The notes under the pieces: model-generated
What the model saw: the letters and a program-made list of their open reading frames with translations, nothing else
What the model was told of the DNA's origin: nothing
Database searches by the model: none
Translations under genes and position numbers: made by a program
Shown: positions 24,137 through 32,846 of the stretch, piece by piece
Layout: every line of letters begins with the position of its first letter
Numbering within the stretch: the stretch's first letter is position 1
Assembly: GCF_001866055.1 (NCBI RefSeq)
Contig: NZ_MLQS01000019.1
Location: 62,001 to 126,000 of the forward strand
From: Anaerobacillus alkalidiazotrophicus
GTDB lineage: Bacteria; Bacillota; Bacilli; Bacillales_H; Anaerobacillaceae
Length of the DNA stretch: 64,000 nt
Direction: 5' to 3'

Positions 24137-24154
24137 TTGTGAAACGGTTCACAA
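24137..24154. promoter_or_regulatory. Rex/Fnr-type operator upstream of pckA
   Basis: TTGTGAAACGGTTCACAA is a perfect 7+4+7 palindrome. It equals the Rex consensus TTGTGAA-N4-TTCACAA and also contains the Fnr/Crp core TGTGA-N6-TCACA. It lies 107 bp before the pckA start. Confidence 0.65.
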
Positions 24155-24260
24155 ATACAAGTAGGTGCAGCATATTATTTAAATGTAAAGTATTCTAGAT
24201 TTAGCAAAATTAAAAGAGTAGTACATGTGGTTATAATTTTATAAAAAGAGGTGGATGTTT

Positions 24261-25832
24261 ATGGGTAAAAACAGTAACATCTCATTAGAAAAACTTTTAA
24301 CAAATACTGAGGTCTATCGCAATTTATCTGTACCCCAGCTTGTAGAAGTCGCGATAAAAAGAGGAGAAGGAAAGCTTACTAACACTGGAGCTTTACGAGT
24401 ATCTACAGGAAAGTATACAGGACGTTCTCCTAAAGACAAATACATTGTAAAAGAACCTACTACAGAACAAAAAATTGCGTGGGGAGCTGTCAATCAGTCA
24501 ATAGAAGAAGAAAAATTTGAAGCTCTTTTTGCAGATGTTCTGCAATATTTAAATGAAAAACAACTATTCGTGTTTGACGGCTTTGCAGGTGCTGACGACT
24601 TGTATTGTTTACCGATTACTGTTGTAAATGAGTATGCATGGCATAATTTATTTGCTCATCAGTTATTTATACGCCCAGCTGACGAGGAATTAAAACATCA
24701 TAAAGCTCAATTTACAGTCGTATATGCACCAGGTTTCCAAGCCAAACCAGAGAAACACGGCACAAAAACAGAAACTTTTATTATTGTAAATTACAAAAAG
24801 AAAATGGTCTTAATTGGCGGTACTGAGTATGCAGGTGAAATGAAAAAGTCAATTTTTAGTGTAATGAATACGATCTTACCAGATAATGACGTTCTACCAA
24901 TGCACTGTTCAGCAAATATTGGAGAAAATAATGATGTAGCACTATTCTTTGGTCTTTCTGGGACGGGAAAAACAACATTATCCGCCGACCCAAATCGTTA
25001 TCTAATTGGAGATGATGAACACGGCTGGTGTGATGCTGGAATATTTAACTTTGAAGGTGGCTGTTATGCTAAGGCAATCCATCTTTCTATGGAAACTGAG
25101 CCAGAAATATATAAAAGTGTTCGTTTTGGCGCCATTCTTGAAAACGCTATTATTAATGACAAAACAAGAGTGCCAGATTATGATGATAATAGTTTAACTG
25201 AAAATACTCGTGTTGCATACCCAATTAACCATATTGATAATGTAATTATTCCAGGTTTAGCTGGACACCCGAACGTTATTATATTCTTAACTGCAGATGC
25301 ATTTGGAGTATTACCACCAATTTCTAAGCTTACAAAAGAACAAGCTATGTACCATTTCCTTTCTGGATACACTAGCAAACTTGCTGGGACAGAAAGAGGA
25401 GTAACAAAACCTCAAGCGACATTCTCTACATGTTTTGGCGCACCTTTCCTACCACTATATCCAAGCGTTTATGCAAAACTACTAGGTGAAAATATTGATA
25501 AATATAATACAACTGTTTACCTTGTTAATACCGGCTGGACTGGTGGTCCTTACGGAGTAGGGAAACGGATGAAATTAAGTTTTACACGAGCTATGATTAC
25601 AGCAGCTTTAAAAGGAGAATTAGATAAATTTGCATTTAATCCTGACCCGATATTTGGTCTACTAATACCGGAGTTTTGCCCTGGTGTTCCAAGAGATGTT
25701 TTAAATCCTCGAAACACGTGGCCAAATAAAGAGGACTATGATAAACAAGCTAAAGATTTAGCTGATCGTTTTAATAAGAACTTTGAGAAACTAGAAAGTA
25801 ATGATCCAACTATTAAATCCATGAAGTTTTAA
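24261..25832 (+). CDS. pckA: Phosphoenolpyruvate carboxykinase (ATP)
   Basis: PckA decarboxylates and phosphorylates oxaloacetate to PEP, and can run in reverse in fermenting cells. The 523-residue protein has the kinase-1a P-loop [11 protein letters not shown], the metal-binding LIGDDEHGW and the PEPCK signature around [24 protein letters not shown] at 24249-24254 abuts an ATG at 24255 and is better spaced for ATG 24261. A Rex/Fnr-like operator upstream suggests control by NADH/NAD ratio or oxygen. It is monocistronic with a terminator. Confidence 0.96.
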   Translation: MGKNSNISLEKLLTNTEVYRNLSVPQLVEVAIKRGEGKLTNTGALRVSTGKYTGRSPKDKYIVKEPTTEQKIAWGAVNQSIEEEKFEALFADVLQYLNEKQLFVFDGFAGADDLYCLPITVVNEYAWHNLFAHQLFIRPADEELKHHKAQFTVVYAPGFQAKPEKHGTKTETFIIVNYKKKMVLIGGTEYAGEMKKSIFSVMNTILPDNDVLPMHCSANIGENNDVALFFGLSGTGKTTLSADPNRYLIGDDEHGWCDAGIFNFEGGCYAKAIHLSMETEPEIYKSVRFGAILENAIINDKTRVPDYDDNSLTENTRVAYPINHIDNVIIPGLAGHPNVIIFLTADAFGVLPPISKLTKEQAMYHFLSGYTSKLAGTERGVTKPQATFSTCFGAPFLPLYPSVYAKLLGENIDKYNTTVYLVNTGWTGGPYGVGKRMKLSFTRAMITAALKGELDKFAFNPDPIFGLLIPEFCPGVPRDVLNPRNTWPNKEDYDKQAKDLADRFNKNFEKLESNDPTIKSMKF

Positions 25833-25871
25833 AAAGGATTTTAAATTCATAAATTATTAAATAAATAGAAG

Positions 25872-25908
25872 AAAAAGCATCTTCATCATAAACGTGAAGG
25901 TGCTTTTT
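25872..25908 (+). terminator. Rho-independent terminator of pckA
   Basis: AAAAAGCATCTTCA pairs with TGAAGGTGCTTTTT. Confidence 0.9.
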
Positions 25909-26073
25909 ACTTTTTCACCTTAATTGTATATTTATTTGGTTCATAATGATTTGATTACTATTATTTTTTATAAATAATGTGAGTAAATTCAAGCTTTTGT
26001 CATATTTAATCACAATTATATAGTATAAAAACCACATTTGACCATATGATTTAATACTTAAGGGGGGAAGATG

Positions 26074-27687
26074 ATGGATAACAAATCATATCCTAAAGTT
26101 GCATATTTTTGTATGGAGTATGGATTAGATTCAAAAATGAAAATGTATGCAGGTGGCCTTGGAATTCTTGCTGGTGACTATTTAAAGGGGGCGAAGGATT
26201 ACAATTATCCGATCATAGGGATCGGGATAAAATGGAAACAAGGTTATTCTGATCAAAAAATTGATGAAAACGGTCAACCATATGATGCTTATTCGAACCA
26301 TCAATATGAGTATTTAGAAGATACTGGGATAAGTGTAACGGTAAAAATTAGACAAAGAGATGTTATATGTAAGGTGTGGAAAGTTGACAAGTTTCAAAAT
26401 GCCCCTTTATATCTTTTAGACACCGATTTACCTGGAAATGAAGATAGTTGGATTACTGGTCAGTTATACGGTTGGTTTGGAGAGGAACGAATTGCTCAAG
26501 AAATGGTACTTGGCATAGGCGGGGTTCGAGTTTTAAGAGCACTAGGATATGATATAGATGTGTATCACTTTAACGAAGGTCACGCACTTTTTGCTGGCTT
26601 TGAATTAATTAAAGAAAAGATCGATCAAGGTATGGGTTTTGAGGATGCAGTCTTAAAGTCGAGAGAGGAGATTGTTTTTACAACACATACTCCAGTGATT
26701 CAAGGAAACGAATCACATTACTTAGATCGTTTAATGTATATGGGTGCAAATAATGGATTAACAATTGAACAATTAGTTTGGATTGGTGGTTCACCATTTA
26801 ATATGACAGTTGGAGCCTTGAGGCTTGCACGTCATTCAAATGCTGTTGCAAAACTTCACAGTAAAACAGCAAATAAAATGTGGGCATGCGTAAAAGATCG
26901 GTCAGAAATAACTGGAATTACTAATTGTATTCATAAACCTACATGGGTAGATGAAAAAATGATTGATGCTGCTGTAAACGATGGAGATTTATGGGGCAAC
27001 CATATGAGGAACAAAAGAAATTTAATTCAATTTGTTAAAGATAAAAATGGTGTAGTACTTAATGAAAACAATATGATTATTGGATTCTCTAGACGTGCAG
27101 CCCCTTATAAACGAAGTAATTTTATTTTTACAGATGAAACTATAATTGGACCATTGTTAAATAGCGGTAAAATTCAAATTATCTTTTCAGGAAAAGCGCA
27201 CCCTTTAGATGACACGGGTAAAGAAATCGTTGCTAATCTAGTTGCAATGACAAAAAAATATCCAAACTCTGTCGTATTCCTAGAAAACTATGATATGGAA
27301 ATTGGTAAAATGTTAACAAGAGGATCTGATGTATGGTTAAACAATCCAAGAAGACCAAAAGAGGCAAGCGGAACATCGGGGATGAAAGCAGCAATGAATG
27401 GTGTTCTAAACTTTAGTATCCTTGACGGTTGGTGGCCTGAAGCTTGTGTACATGGGAAAAATGGTTGGCAGTTTGGAGATGGGTTCCAGTGTGAAAATGA
27501 GAAGAAACAAGATGAACGTGATTTAAGGGAACTCTATAAAGTTTTGTTAAAAGAAGTTATTCCAACGTATTACGAGGACCGTGCTAAATGGATTAAAATG
27601 ATGAAAAATAGTATTCTAAGCACAAAGGATCAGTTTGATGTGAAACGAATGCTTGAAGAATATTATCAAAAGTTATATAAAAAGTAG
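26074..27687 (+). CDS. Alpha-glucan family phosphorylase (short GT35 type)
   Basis: The 537-residue protein is a short member of the glycogen/maltodextrin phosphorylase family. It contains HFNEGHALFAGFELI, FTTHTPVIQGNE, SRRAAPYKRSNF and the PLP-site segment EASGTSGMKAAMNG, where the Lys carries pyridoxal phosphate. It should release glucose-1-phosphate from alpha-1,4-glucan. AGGGGGG at 26061-26067 favours ATG 26074 over ATG 26071. It stands apart from any glg operon here, so the physiological glucan is uncertain. Confidence 0.88.
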   Translation: MDNKSYPKVAYFCMEYGLDSKMKMYAGGLGILAGDYLKGAKDYNYPIIGIGIKWKQGYSDQKIDENGQPYDAYSNHQYEYLEDTGISVTVKIRQRDVICKVWKVDKFQNAPLYLLDTDLPGNEDSWITGQLYGWFGEERIAQEMVLGIGGVRVLRALGYDIDVYHFNEGHALFAGFELIKEKIDQGMGFEDAVLKSREEIVFTTHTPVIQGNESHYLDRLMYMGANNGLTIEQLVWIGGSPFNMTVGALRLARHSNAVAKLHSKTANKMWACVKDRSEITGITNCIHKPTWVDEKMIDAAVNDGDLWGNHMRNKRNLIQFVKDKNGVVLNENNMIIGFSRRAAPYKRSNFIFTDETIIGPLLNSGKIQIIFSGKAHPLDDTGKEIVANLVAMTKKYPNSVVFLENYDMEIGKMLTRGSDVWLNNPRRPKEASGTSGMKAAMNGVLNFSILDGWWPEACVHGKNGWQFGDGFQCENEKKQDERDLRELYKVLLKEVIPTYYEDRAKWIKMMKNSILSTKDQFDVKRMLEEYYQKLYKK

Positions 27688-27711
27688 GCTTGATTTCTCA
27701 AATGATTTGTT

Positions 27712-27825
27712 CTTAAGGGTCATAGACCCCACCTCTAAGCAAAGCGTAGGTGGGAACTTCCATTCAGGTGGAGTCTCAACTCCACCTGAATTTTCGATGT
27801 TCTAGCGAAGCTAGAACGAGTTCTC
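27712..27825 (+). repeat. Structured repeat family B, copy 3 (inverted relative to copies 1 and 2)
   Basis: It runs from CTTAAGGGTCATAGACCCC to CTAGAACGAGTTCTC and contains a perfect 12-bp stem TTCAGGTGGAGT/ACTCCACCTGAA plus GTTCTAGC/GCTAGAAC. As with the other copies it lies just after a gene end. Confidence 0.87.
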
Positions 27826-27870
27826 TAAGTTTTAAGTTGATACACTTCATATGATTTGGTAAATAAATTT

Positions 27871-27905
27871 AGGGGCGATCCGGTATAATTAGATTCGCCC
27901 CTTTT
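27871..27905. terminator. Hairpin terminator
   Basis: AGGGGCGA pairs with TCGCCCCT, followed by TTTT. It lies in the convergent region between the phosphorylase and yyaC-like genes; the rest of 27826-28000 shows nothing else. Confidence 0.75.
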
Positions 27906-28000
27906 CCATACAATAGATTATTATTGGCTATCTAAGCGCTTTTATATGCATTTGGCTTTCGTTTCAAAGGTATAGTTTAAGACAACTTCTCCCGATAAAA

Positions 28001-28612
28001 CTAAAGTAAAATGGGCTGATCAGATGGATAGTTAAAATATTGCCTCACAGTCAAGGATATACCTCTTGAAATCTGTAATGCCATAGTATAGATGAGATTT
28101 AAATTCGTGTAGAAAAGGGAATTTTCTACACTAGGGTCATTTTCTAAAACTACTCCCATAACACTACAGTCACCTATAGGAGGAAGATCATGCCCAAGGC
28201 CAGCTCCAGGTAGCACAGAACCATTTCGAACAACTATAGAATTAACAATCTTTGGATTCCCTAATACACTATCAATTGCAATAATGAAACTATTGTTTGG
28301 AAGATTAAGGCGTGAAATCTCAGGAACGTTTGTTGCATCTATTGGTGTTTGAAGACTTCCTAGGACGGTTAAATGGCCAGGATATAAATTCTTTAATAAC
28401 GTTCCAACAAAAGGGCCTAAACTATCTCCATTGATAAGATTCGAGCCAATTCCTATTACATAAATATGTTCTATCCCCTCAGGTAAAAGTGTAAATAAGC
28501 TGTTACGTATATATAAAGGTGCCAATTTGTTGTTATATGGAATAACTTTATCGTACATGTTTAGTTTCGTATTTTTATTTAAATTGTTGCTCACCTCTAA
28601 TCGTTTTTCCAT
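28001..28612 (-). CDS. yyaC: YyaC family (DUF1256) spore protease-related protein
   Basis: The 203-residue protein has VIGIGSNLINGDSLGPFVG and later FIIAIDSVLGNPK and GAGLGHDLPPIGDCSVMGVV, the conserved blocks of the YyaC/DUF1256 family. The family is distantly related to germination protease GPR and is made in sporulation. The best start is ATG 28612 behind CGGAGG; a longer frame exists upstream without support. It confirms the spore-forming background. Confidence 0.85.
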   Translation of the reverse strand: MEKRLEVSNNLNKNTKLNMYDKVIPYNNKLAPLYIRNSLFTLLPEGIEHIYVIGIGSNLINGDSLGPFVGTLLKNLYPGHLTVLGSLQTPIDATNVPEISRLNLPNNSFIIAIDSVLGNPKIVNSIVVRNGSVLPGAGLGHDLPPIGDCSVMGVVLENDPSVENSLFYTNLNLIYTMALQISRGISLTVRQYFNYPSDQPILL

Positions 28613-28834
28613 GTTCGTCCTCCGTAGCTTCTTTTTGCCCTTCATAAATTTTTCTGATTTATCTTAACTATAATTAGTTTCTTCGCATTTATAAAAAATC
28701 CTTTAAAGTAAAACAAAAGATTATTATGTCAGTCTATTTCCACATATAGATCATTAATTATTTCCATAATGATTAAAGTTTAACCTTTATTTGGATTTAA
28801 ATGAAGAGACCATTAAAGGGCTAATCATGTCAAT

Positions 28835-29160
28835 ATGCATGAGGATTTTCCGGGTATCCCTGAGGAAGACCCAGAAAAAGTTATCTATGAAGAAGATATA
28901 TTTATGGGTTATCGATATTTTTCAACCCTTGATGTTGAGCCAACCTATGAATTTGGTTATGGATTATCTTACACAACGTTTCATTTTCCTAAAGTTAAAG
29001 TGAAAAAAATTAAAGATAAAGTAAGGTTTCTGTTACAGTTGAAAATAGTGGAGATATGTCTAGTAGAGAAGTGGTACAAGTTTACCTCTCCGCTCCTGAC
29101 AATAAATTAGAAAAGCCAGCAATAGAATTGAAAGCCTTCGTTAAAACAAAACAAAATTAG
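28835..29160 (+). pseudogene. Remnant of a glycoside hydrolase family 3 beta-glucosidase
   Basis: The first frame gives HEDFPGIPEEDPEKVIYEED and GYRYF...EFGYGLSYTTF, the C-terminal signature of GH3 beta-glucosidases. Near 29020 the frame shifts, and homology continues as VSVTVENSGDMSSREVVQVY and LSAPDNKLEKPAIELKAF up to TAG 29160, where the protein ends early. The catalytic domains upstream are absent. It is a decayed fragment with a frameshift and both ends missing. Confidence 0.8.
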
Positions 29161-29198
29161 CATTGTTTGTTTAGAGTACCAATTGGTTGCTCTCTTTT

Positions 29199-29309
29199 TT
29201 TATCCCACTCTTAAGGGGCAAGTAAGACCCCCACCTCAAAACTTAAGGAAATCGAGAAGTTTAGGTGGGGGATGAAGGAAAACCCCCACTGATTGAAGTT
29301 CAGCTTTAT
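29199..29309 (+). repeat. Structured repeat family A, copy 6 (middle-length form)
   Basis: This 111-bp copy has the left hairpin CCCACCT...AGGTGGG and the right end, without the central hairpin. Confidence 0.87.
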
Positions 29310-29455
29310 AATCCCCTCAATATTAAAAGCATTGGAAAATGATACTACTTAGAACAAAGATCACGTTTAGGAGTTAAACGTGAGACGCATAAAGATGATA
29401 TACTATAAATAAAAAATTGATCCATTATAGTATAAAAGGAGAATAATTAAAGACT

Positions 29456-30322
29456 ATGGATACAACGGTTAAGGATTTATTTCTAAATCGACAAGCTGTA
29501 ATTGCAACGATGCATAAAAAAGAACAAGTAATTGCCCCTATTTTAGAGAAAGAATTAGGTATTTGTGTTACAGTACCTAAAAATTTTAATACAGATCTAT
29601 TTGGTACATTTACAAACGAAGTCGAAAGAGCCGGAGACCAGCTCCAAGCTGCACGAAAAAAAGTTGAAAAAGCTATGAAACAAAGTAATGTCGGTATAGG
29701 AATTTCAAGTGAAGGCTCATTTGGACCACATCCATTCATACCTTATTTACCTTATAATAGGGAGCTCGTATTATTGGTAGATCAAGAACAGGAACTGGAA
29801 ATTGTGGGACATATTGCAAATAGCAACACAAATTACGCTCAAAAAGTCATAAAAACTGTTGAGGAAGCCTATGAGTTTGCCTTATCAATTGGCTTTCCCA
29901 CACATGGTGTTATTGTAAAAACCAATTCATCTACGACAAAAATGGACGAAATGGTTAAAGGGATAACCGATGTGAATCATCTACATCATGTGTTACACAA
30001 CTTATTTTCAAAATCTGCAGATTCATTATATATTGAAACGGATATGAGGGCTCTATACAATCCTACTCGTATGAAAAATATTGAACTAGCAACAATCGAC
30101 CTTGTGTCAAAAATACGTTCATTATGTCCGAATTGTTCATCTCCTGGTTTTGAAGTAACTGAATCTAAAAAAGGTTTAGAGTGTGAATATTGTGGTTGTC
30201 CAACAGAGTTAGTTCGTTCTCACATTTTTGAATGTAAAAAGTGTAATCATCAAGAAGAAGAACTTTATCCTAAAGGAAAAGAATATGCAGACCCTTCACA
30301 ATGCCCACTTTGTAATCCATGA
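29456..30322 (+). CDS. Conserved hypothetical protein with C-terminal zinc ribbons (DUF6671-like)
   Basis: The 288-residue protein has an N-terminal alpha/beta domain with HKKEQVIAPILEKELGICVT and SSEGSFGPHPFIPYLPYNRE. The C-terminus has three cysteine pairs: CPNC, CEYC and CKKC, then CPLC, suggesting two zinc ribbons. The pattern is that of the DUF6671 family as I remember it; the assignment should be treated as tentative. No reaction is known. The start at ATG 29456 is preceded by AAGGAGAA at some distance. Confidence 0.65.
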   Translation: MDTTVKDLFLNRQAVIATMHKKEQVIAPILEKELGICVTVPKNFNTDLFGTFTNEVERAGDQLQAARKKVEKAMKQSNVGIGISSEGSFGPHPFIPYLPYNRELVLLVDQEQELEIVGHIANSNTNYAQKVIKTVEEAYEFALSIGFPTHGVIVKTNSSTTKMDEMVKGITDVNHLHHVLHNLFSKSADSLYIETDMRALYNPTRMKNIELATIDLVSKIRSLCPNCSSPGFEVTESKKGLECEYCGCPTELVRSHIFECKKCNHQEEELYPKGKEYADPSQCPLCNP

Positions 30323-30330
30323 TTAAACGA

Positions 30331-30379
30331 AAGAATCCAAAGAAAAAAGAGCATAGGCTCTATTTTTCTTTGGATTCTT
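30331..30379. terminator. Strong hairpin terminator
   Basis: AAGAATCCAAAGAAAAA pairs with TTTTTCTTTGGATTCTT around a GAGC/GCTC core; it can serve both the gene at 29456 and the convergent gene at 30419. Confidence 0.85.
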
Positions 30380-30418
30380 AGATTTGGTTCGTATCTATTA
30401 ATTCTGTTGACTGATACC

Positions 30419-30676
30419 CTATTCTTCCATCATCATGCATTGTTTATGTTCATTGAAATTCTGACTTGGTGCAGCTCCGACAGTACCATGGTGGTTTACA
30501 TACATTTCTTTTACTTCATGTACTGTCATATTCTCATGTTTCGATAATTTCTGGCCAAAGTTAAATGTACCATATGCATTTCCGTTTTGAGTTTCTTCTT
30601 CCATCGCTAGTGTGTTACCTGCCCCTAAAACTAGTAATCCTATTGATAGTGCAGTTACGACGATTGTTTTTTTCAT
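30419..30676 (-). CDS. Small secreted protein
   Basis: The 85-residue product has a signal peptide (MKKTIVVTALSIGLLVLGAG, cleavage near LAM) and a mature part with GTFNFGQKLSKHENMTVHEV and KEMYVNHHG. Similar small exported proteins with an NFGQ segment followed by a KEMY helix occur in Bacillus without known function. ATG 30676 lies behind AAAGGAGATGG. Confidence 0.65.
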   Translation of the reverse strand: MKKTIVVTALSIGLLVLGAGNTLAMEEETQNGNAYGTFNFGQKLSKHENMTVHEVKEMYVNHHGTVGAAPSQNFNEHKQCMMMEE

Positions 30677-30899
30677 TAACACCATCTCCTTTTATTTTCT
30701 AATGTAAGATTAAAATGAAATATTGAAGAAATGATGTAGATTTTTTGATAAAAAAAGTAATTTCATAGCTAAATGAATAGAATTATTTTAATTATGGTCT
30801 TTTTACCCAGAGCAATATGATCATCCCGTTCTATAGAACTTCGTTATTAGATGAGACAGAATCAGGAGAAAATGAGTGGTTAATAGTAAGTAAATTAAT

Positions 30900-31009
30900 G
30901 AATTTCATAATTGTTTATTTTCGCTACCCTGATCCTAAATGTGTTGGAAAAAGACCGTTTCCAACAACATTTAGACTTATGTATCTCAATTTAGGTAATT
31001 ATGAAATTC
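30900..31009 (+). repeat. 110-bp foldback MITE-like element, copy 2
   Basis: Perfect 13-bp terminal inverted repeats GAATTTCATAATT and AATTATGAAATTC enclose a second palindrome CTAAATGT-TTGGAAA / TTTCCAA-ACATTTAG, so the whole element can fold on itself. It has the same length as the copy at 22275-22384. A family-A repeat starts 23 bp downstream. An open frame across it (30817-31059) is not considered a gene. The flanking 30677-30899 shows no feature. Confidence 0.8.
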
Positions 31010-31032
31010 ACTCAAATAATTACAAATTTTTA

Positions 31033-31249
31033 TTTATCCCACACTTAAGGGGCAAGTAAGACCCCCACCTCAAAACTTAAGAAAATCGAGAAGTTTAGGT
31101 GGGGGATAAACTGCCCCTAAAGGTCCGATATAGAATAACTTTCATCAGTGATAGCTGATGATTAGTTATTCTTATGCCTGTGGTATAAGTTGAACTAACA
31201 ATCAGTGGGGGATGAAGGAACCCCCCCACTGATTGAAGTTCAGCTTTAT
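31033..31249 (+). repeat. Structured repeat family A, copy 7 (full-length form)
   Basis: This 217-bp copy is nearly identical to 17717-17932 and has all three hairpins. It ends immediately before the promoter region of the alcohol dehydrogenase gene. Confidence 0.9.
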
Positions 31250-31262
31250 TAATTCATTTTGT

Positions 31263-31302
31263 GCAAGCGCTTGCTTTTGTAGGTTTTTAAGATTACTATA
31301 AT
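31263..31302 (+). promoter_or_regulatory. Palindrome and -10 element before the alcohol dehydrogenase gene
   Basis: GCAAGCGCTTGC (31263-31274) is a perfect 12-bp palindrome and TATAAT lies at 31297-31302. The palindrome shares the CG centre of a CcpA cre site but misses three defined positions, so a catabolite-control role is only a possibility. Confidence 0.4.
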
Positions 31303-31322
31303 AGTAGAGGAGGGGATATTAA

Positions 31323-32486
31323 ATGAGAGATTTTGAGTTTCAAAATGGGACGAAGATATTATTTGGAAAAGATCAGGAACAATATGTAGGAAGAGAATCT
31401 ACTAGATATGGAAAAAAACTTCTCTTACATTATGGTGGAGGAAGTATTAAGAGCAGTGGTTTATATGATAGAGTTGTTTCTTCATTACGTGAAGAAGATA
31501 TTGAAATTTTTGAATTAGCTGGAGTAAAGCCTAATCCTAGGGTTAGCCTTGTTAGAGAAGGGGTCATAATTTGTAAAGAAAATAATATTGATTTAATTCT
31601 TGCGGTTGGTGGGGGAAGTGTGATTGATTCAGCTAAGGCTATTGCTGCAGGAGCGAAATACGAAGGTGATGTTTGGGATTTCTATACTGGAAAAAATAGT
31701 GTGTCAGACTGTTTACCGATTGGTGTTGTTCTTACTATACCTGCTGCAGGTAGTGAAACGAGTGCTGGTACTGTTATTACAAATGAAGATGGGTTTTACA
31801 AACGAGCAATGGGGCATAACAACTTGCGCCCGAAGTTTTCAATTTTAAATCCAGTGCTTACATATACATTACCTTCATTTCAAACAGCATGCGGTATTAC
31901 AGATATGATGGCACATATTTTGGAGAGATATTTTACAAATGAAAGAAACGTGGAGTTAACAGATCGACTATGTGAAGCTACCTTAAAAACGATTATTAAT
32001 AATGCTCATACAGTTTTAGAAAATCCAACAAGTTATGATGCAAGAGCAGAGATTATGTGGTCCGGAACAATTGCACATAATGATTTGTTAAGCACTGGAA
32101 GAGTAGGTGATTGGGCTAGCCATGACATTGAGCATGAGATTAGCGGAATTTATGATATCGCTCATGGTGCAGGACTTGCGATTGTTTTCCCAGCATGGAT
32201 GAAGTATGTTTACAAACATGACATCAATCGATTTGTTCAATACGCTCATCGTGTTTGGAATGTTGAAATTGATCCTTTTGATTTAGAAAAAACAGCATTA
32301 GCAGGTATTAAGAAAACTGAAGAATTCTTCCGTTCAATTGGTATGCCGATATCGTTAACGGAAGTAAATATTTTTGATGAACATATTGATGAAATGGCCA
32401 AAAAAGGAACTGAAAGAGGCCCCCTCGGTAATTTTGTGAAATTATATGAGGAAGATGTTCGTCAAATTTTACAATTAGCCAAATAA
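31323..32486 (+). CDS. Iron-containing alcohol dehydrogenase (butanol dehydrogenase type)
   Basis: The 387-residue group-III alcohol dehydrogenase has the nucleotide-binding GGGSVIDSAKAIAAG and the metal-binding histidines in HDIEHEISGIYDIAHGAGLA. It resembles BdhA/YugJ-type NAD(P)H-dependent butanol dehydrogenases that reduce aldehydes in fermentation. ATG 31323 follows GAGGAGGGG. It is monocistronic. The substrate is not fixed by sequence. Confidence 0.92.
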   Translation: MRDFEFQNGTKILFGKDQEQYVGRESTRYGKKLLLHYGGGSIKSSGLYDRVVSSLREEDIEIFELAGVKPNPRVSLVREGVIICKENNIDLILAVGGGSVIDSAKAIAAGAKYEGDVWDFYTGKNSVSDCLPIGVVLTIPAAGSETSAGTVITNEDGFYKRAMGHNNLRPKFSILNPVLTYTLPSFQTACGITDMMAHILERYFTNERNVELTDRLCEATLKTIINNAHTVLENPTSYDARAEIMWSGTIAHNDLLSTGRVGDWASHDIEHEISGIYDIAHGAGLAIVFPAWMKYVYKHDINRFVQYAHRVWNVEIDPFDLEKTALAGIKKTEEFFRSIGMPISLTEVNIFDEHIDEMAKKGTERGPLGNFVKLYEEDVRQILQLAK

Positions 32487-32495
32487 AGTAATAGA

Positions 32496-32521
32496 AAAAC
32501 CTCGTAACTATATGAGGCTTT
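32496..32521 (+). terminator. Probable terminator of the alcohol dehydrogenase gene
   Basis: AAACCTC pairs with GAGGCTTT over a short loop; the T run is weak. Confidence 0.5.
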
Positions 32522-32603
32522 GGTTTATAAATACAAAAATCGTTTTAGTTGACATACTGAACGTTTATGGTAAATTTAATATAATTAATAACATACAGCA
32601 TTG

Positions 32604-32697
32604 AACCACTAGGGGTGTCTATTTGACTGAGATTAAAGCCTAGCTTTAAGACCCTTTGAACCTGAACTATCTCATTATAGCGGAGGGAAGTGGAACA
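32604..32697 (+). ncRNA. TPP riboswitch (THI box)
   Basis: The aptamer has AGGGGTGT near its 5' end, the CTGAGAT core (32627-32633), ACCCTTTGAACCTGA (32651-32665) and the 3' GCGGAGGGAAGTGG. This is the order and spacing of thiamine-pyrophosphate riboswitches. A TTGACA hexamer lies at 32549. A terminator follows at 32757, so TPP should switch off the downstream lux-like/ABC operon. Confidence 0.95.
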
Positions 32698-32756
32698 TCA
32701 TGATTAGAGCTATTTATATGAGAGTTTCTATATAAAATTAGTTAATAACGAATGAT

Positions 32757-32790
32757 GATCACTTTCTAAGTAGAAGGTGATCTTTTTGTT
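32757..32790 (+). terminator. Expression-platform terminator of the TPP riboswitch
   Basis: GATCACTTTCTA pairs with AGAAGGTGATC and is followed by a T-rich run, between the aptamer and the first gene of the operon. Confidence 0.85.
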
Positions 32791-32846
32791 TTTTACATAA
32801 GGTTTTCAAAATAGTTTGTTATAATTTTTTTCTGAGGAGGTCTACT

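Noticed and set aside
30817..31059. 80-codon open frame on the plus strand
   Set aside because: It runs through the 110-bp foldback repeat and into a family-A repeat, has no convincing ribosome binding site, and its sequence is explained by the repeats.
31263..31274. CcpA cre site before the alcohol dehydrogenase gene
   Set aside because: The palindrome GCAAGCGCTTGC misses three defined cre positions, so it is listed only as a palindrome, not as a cre site.
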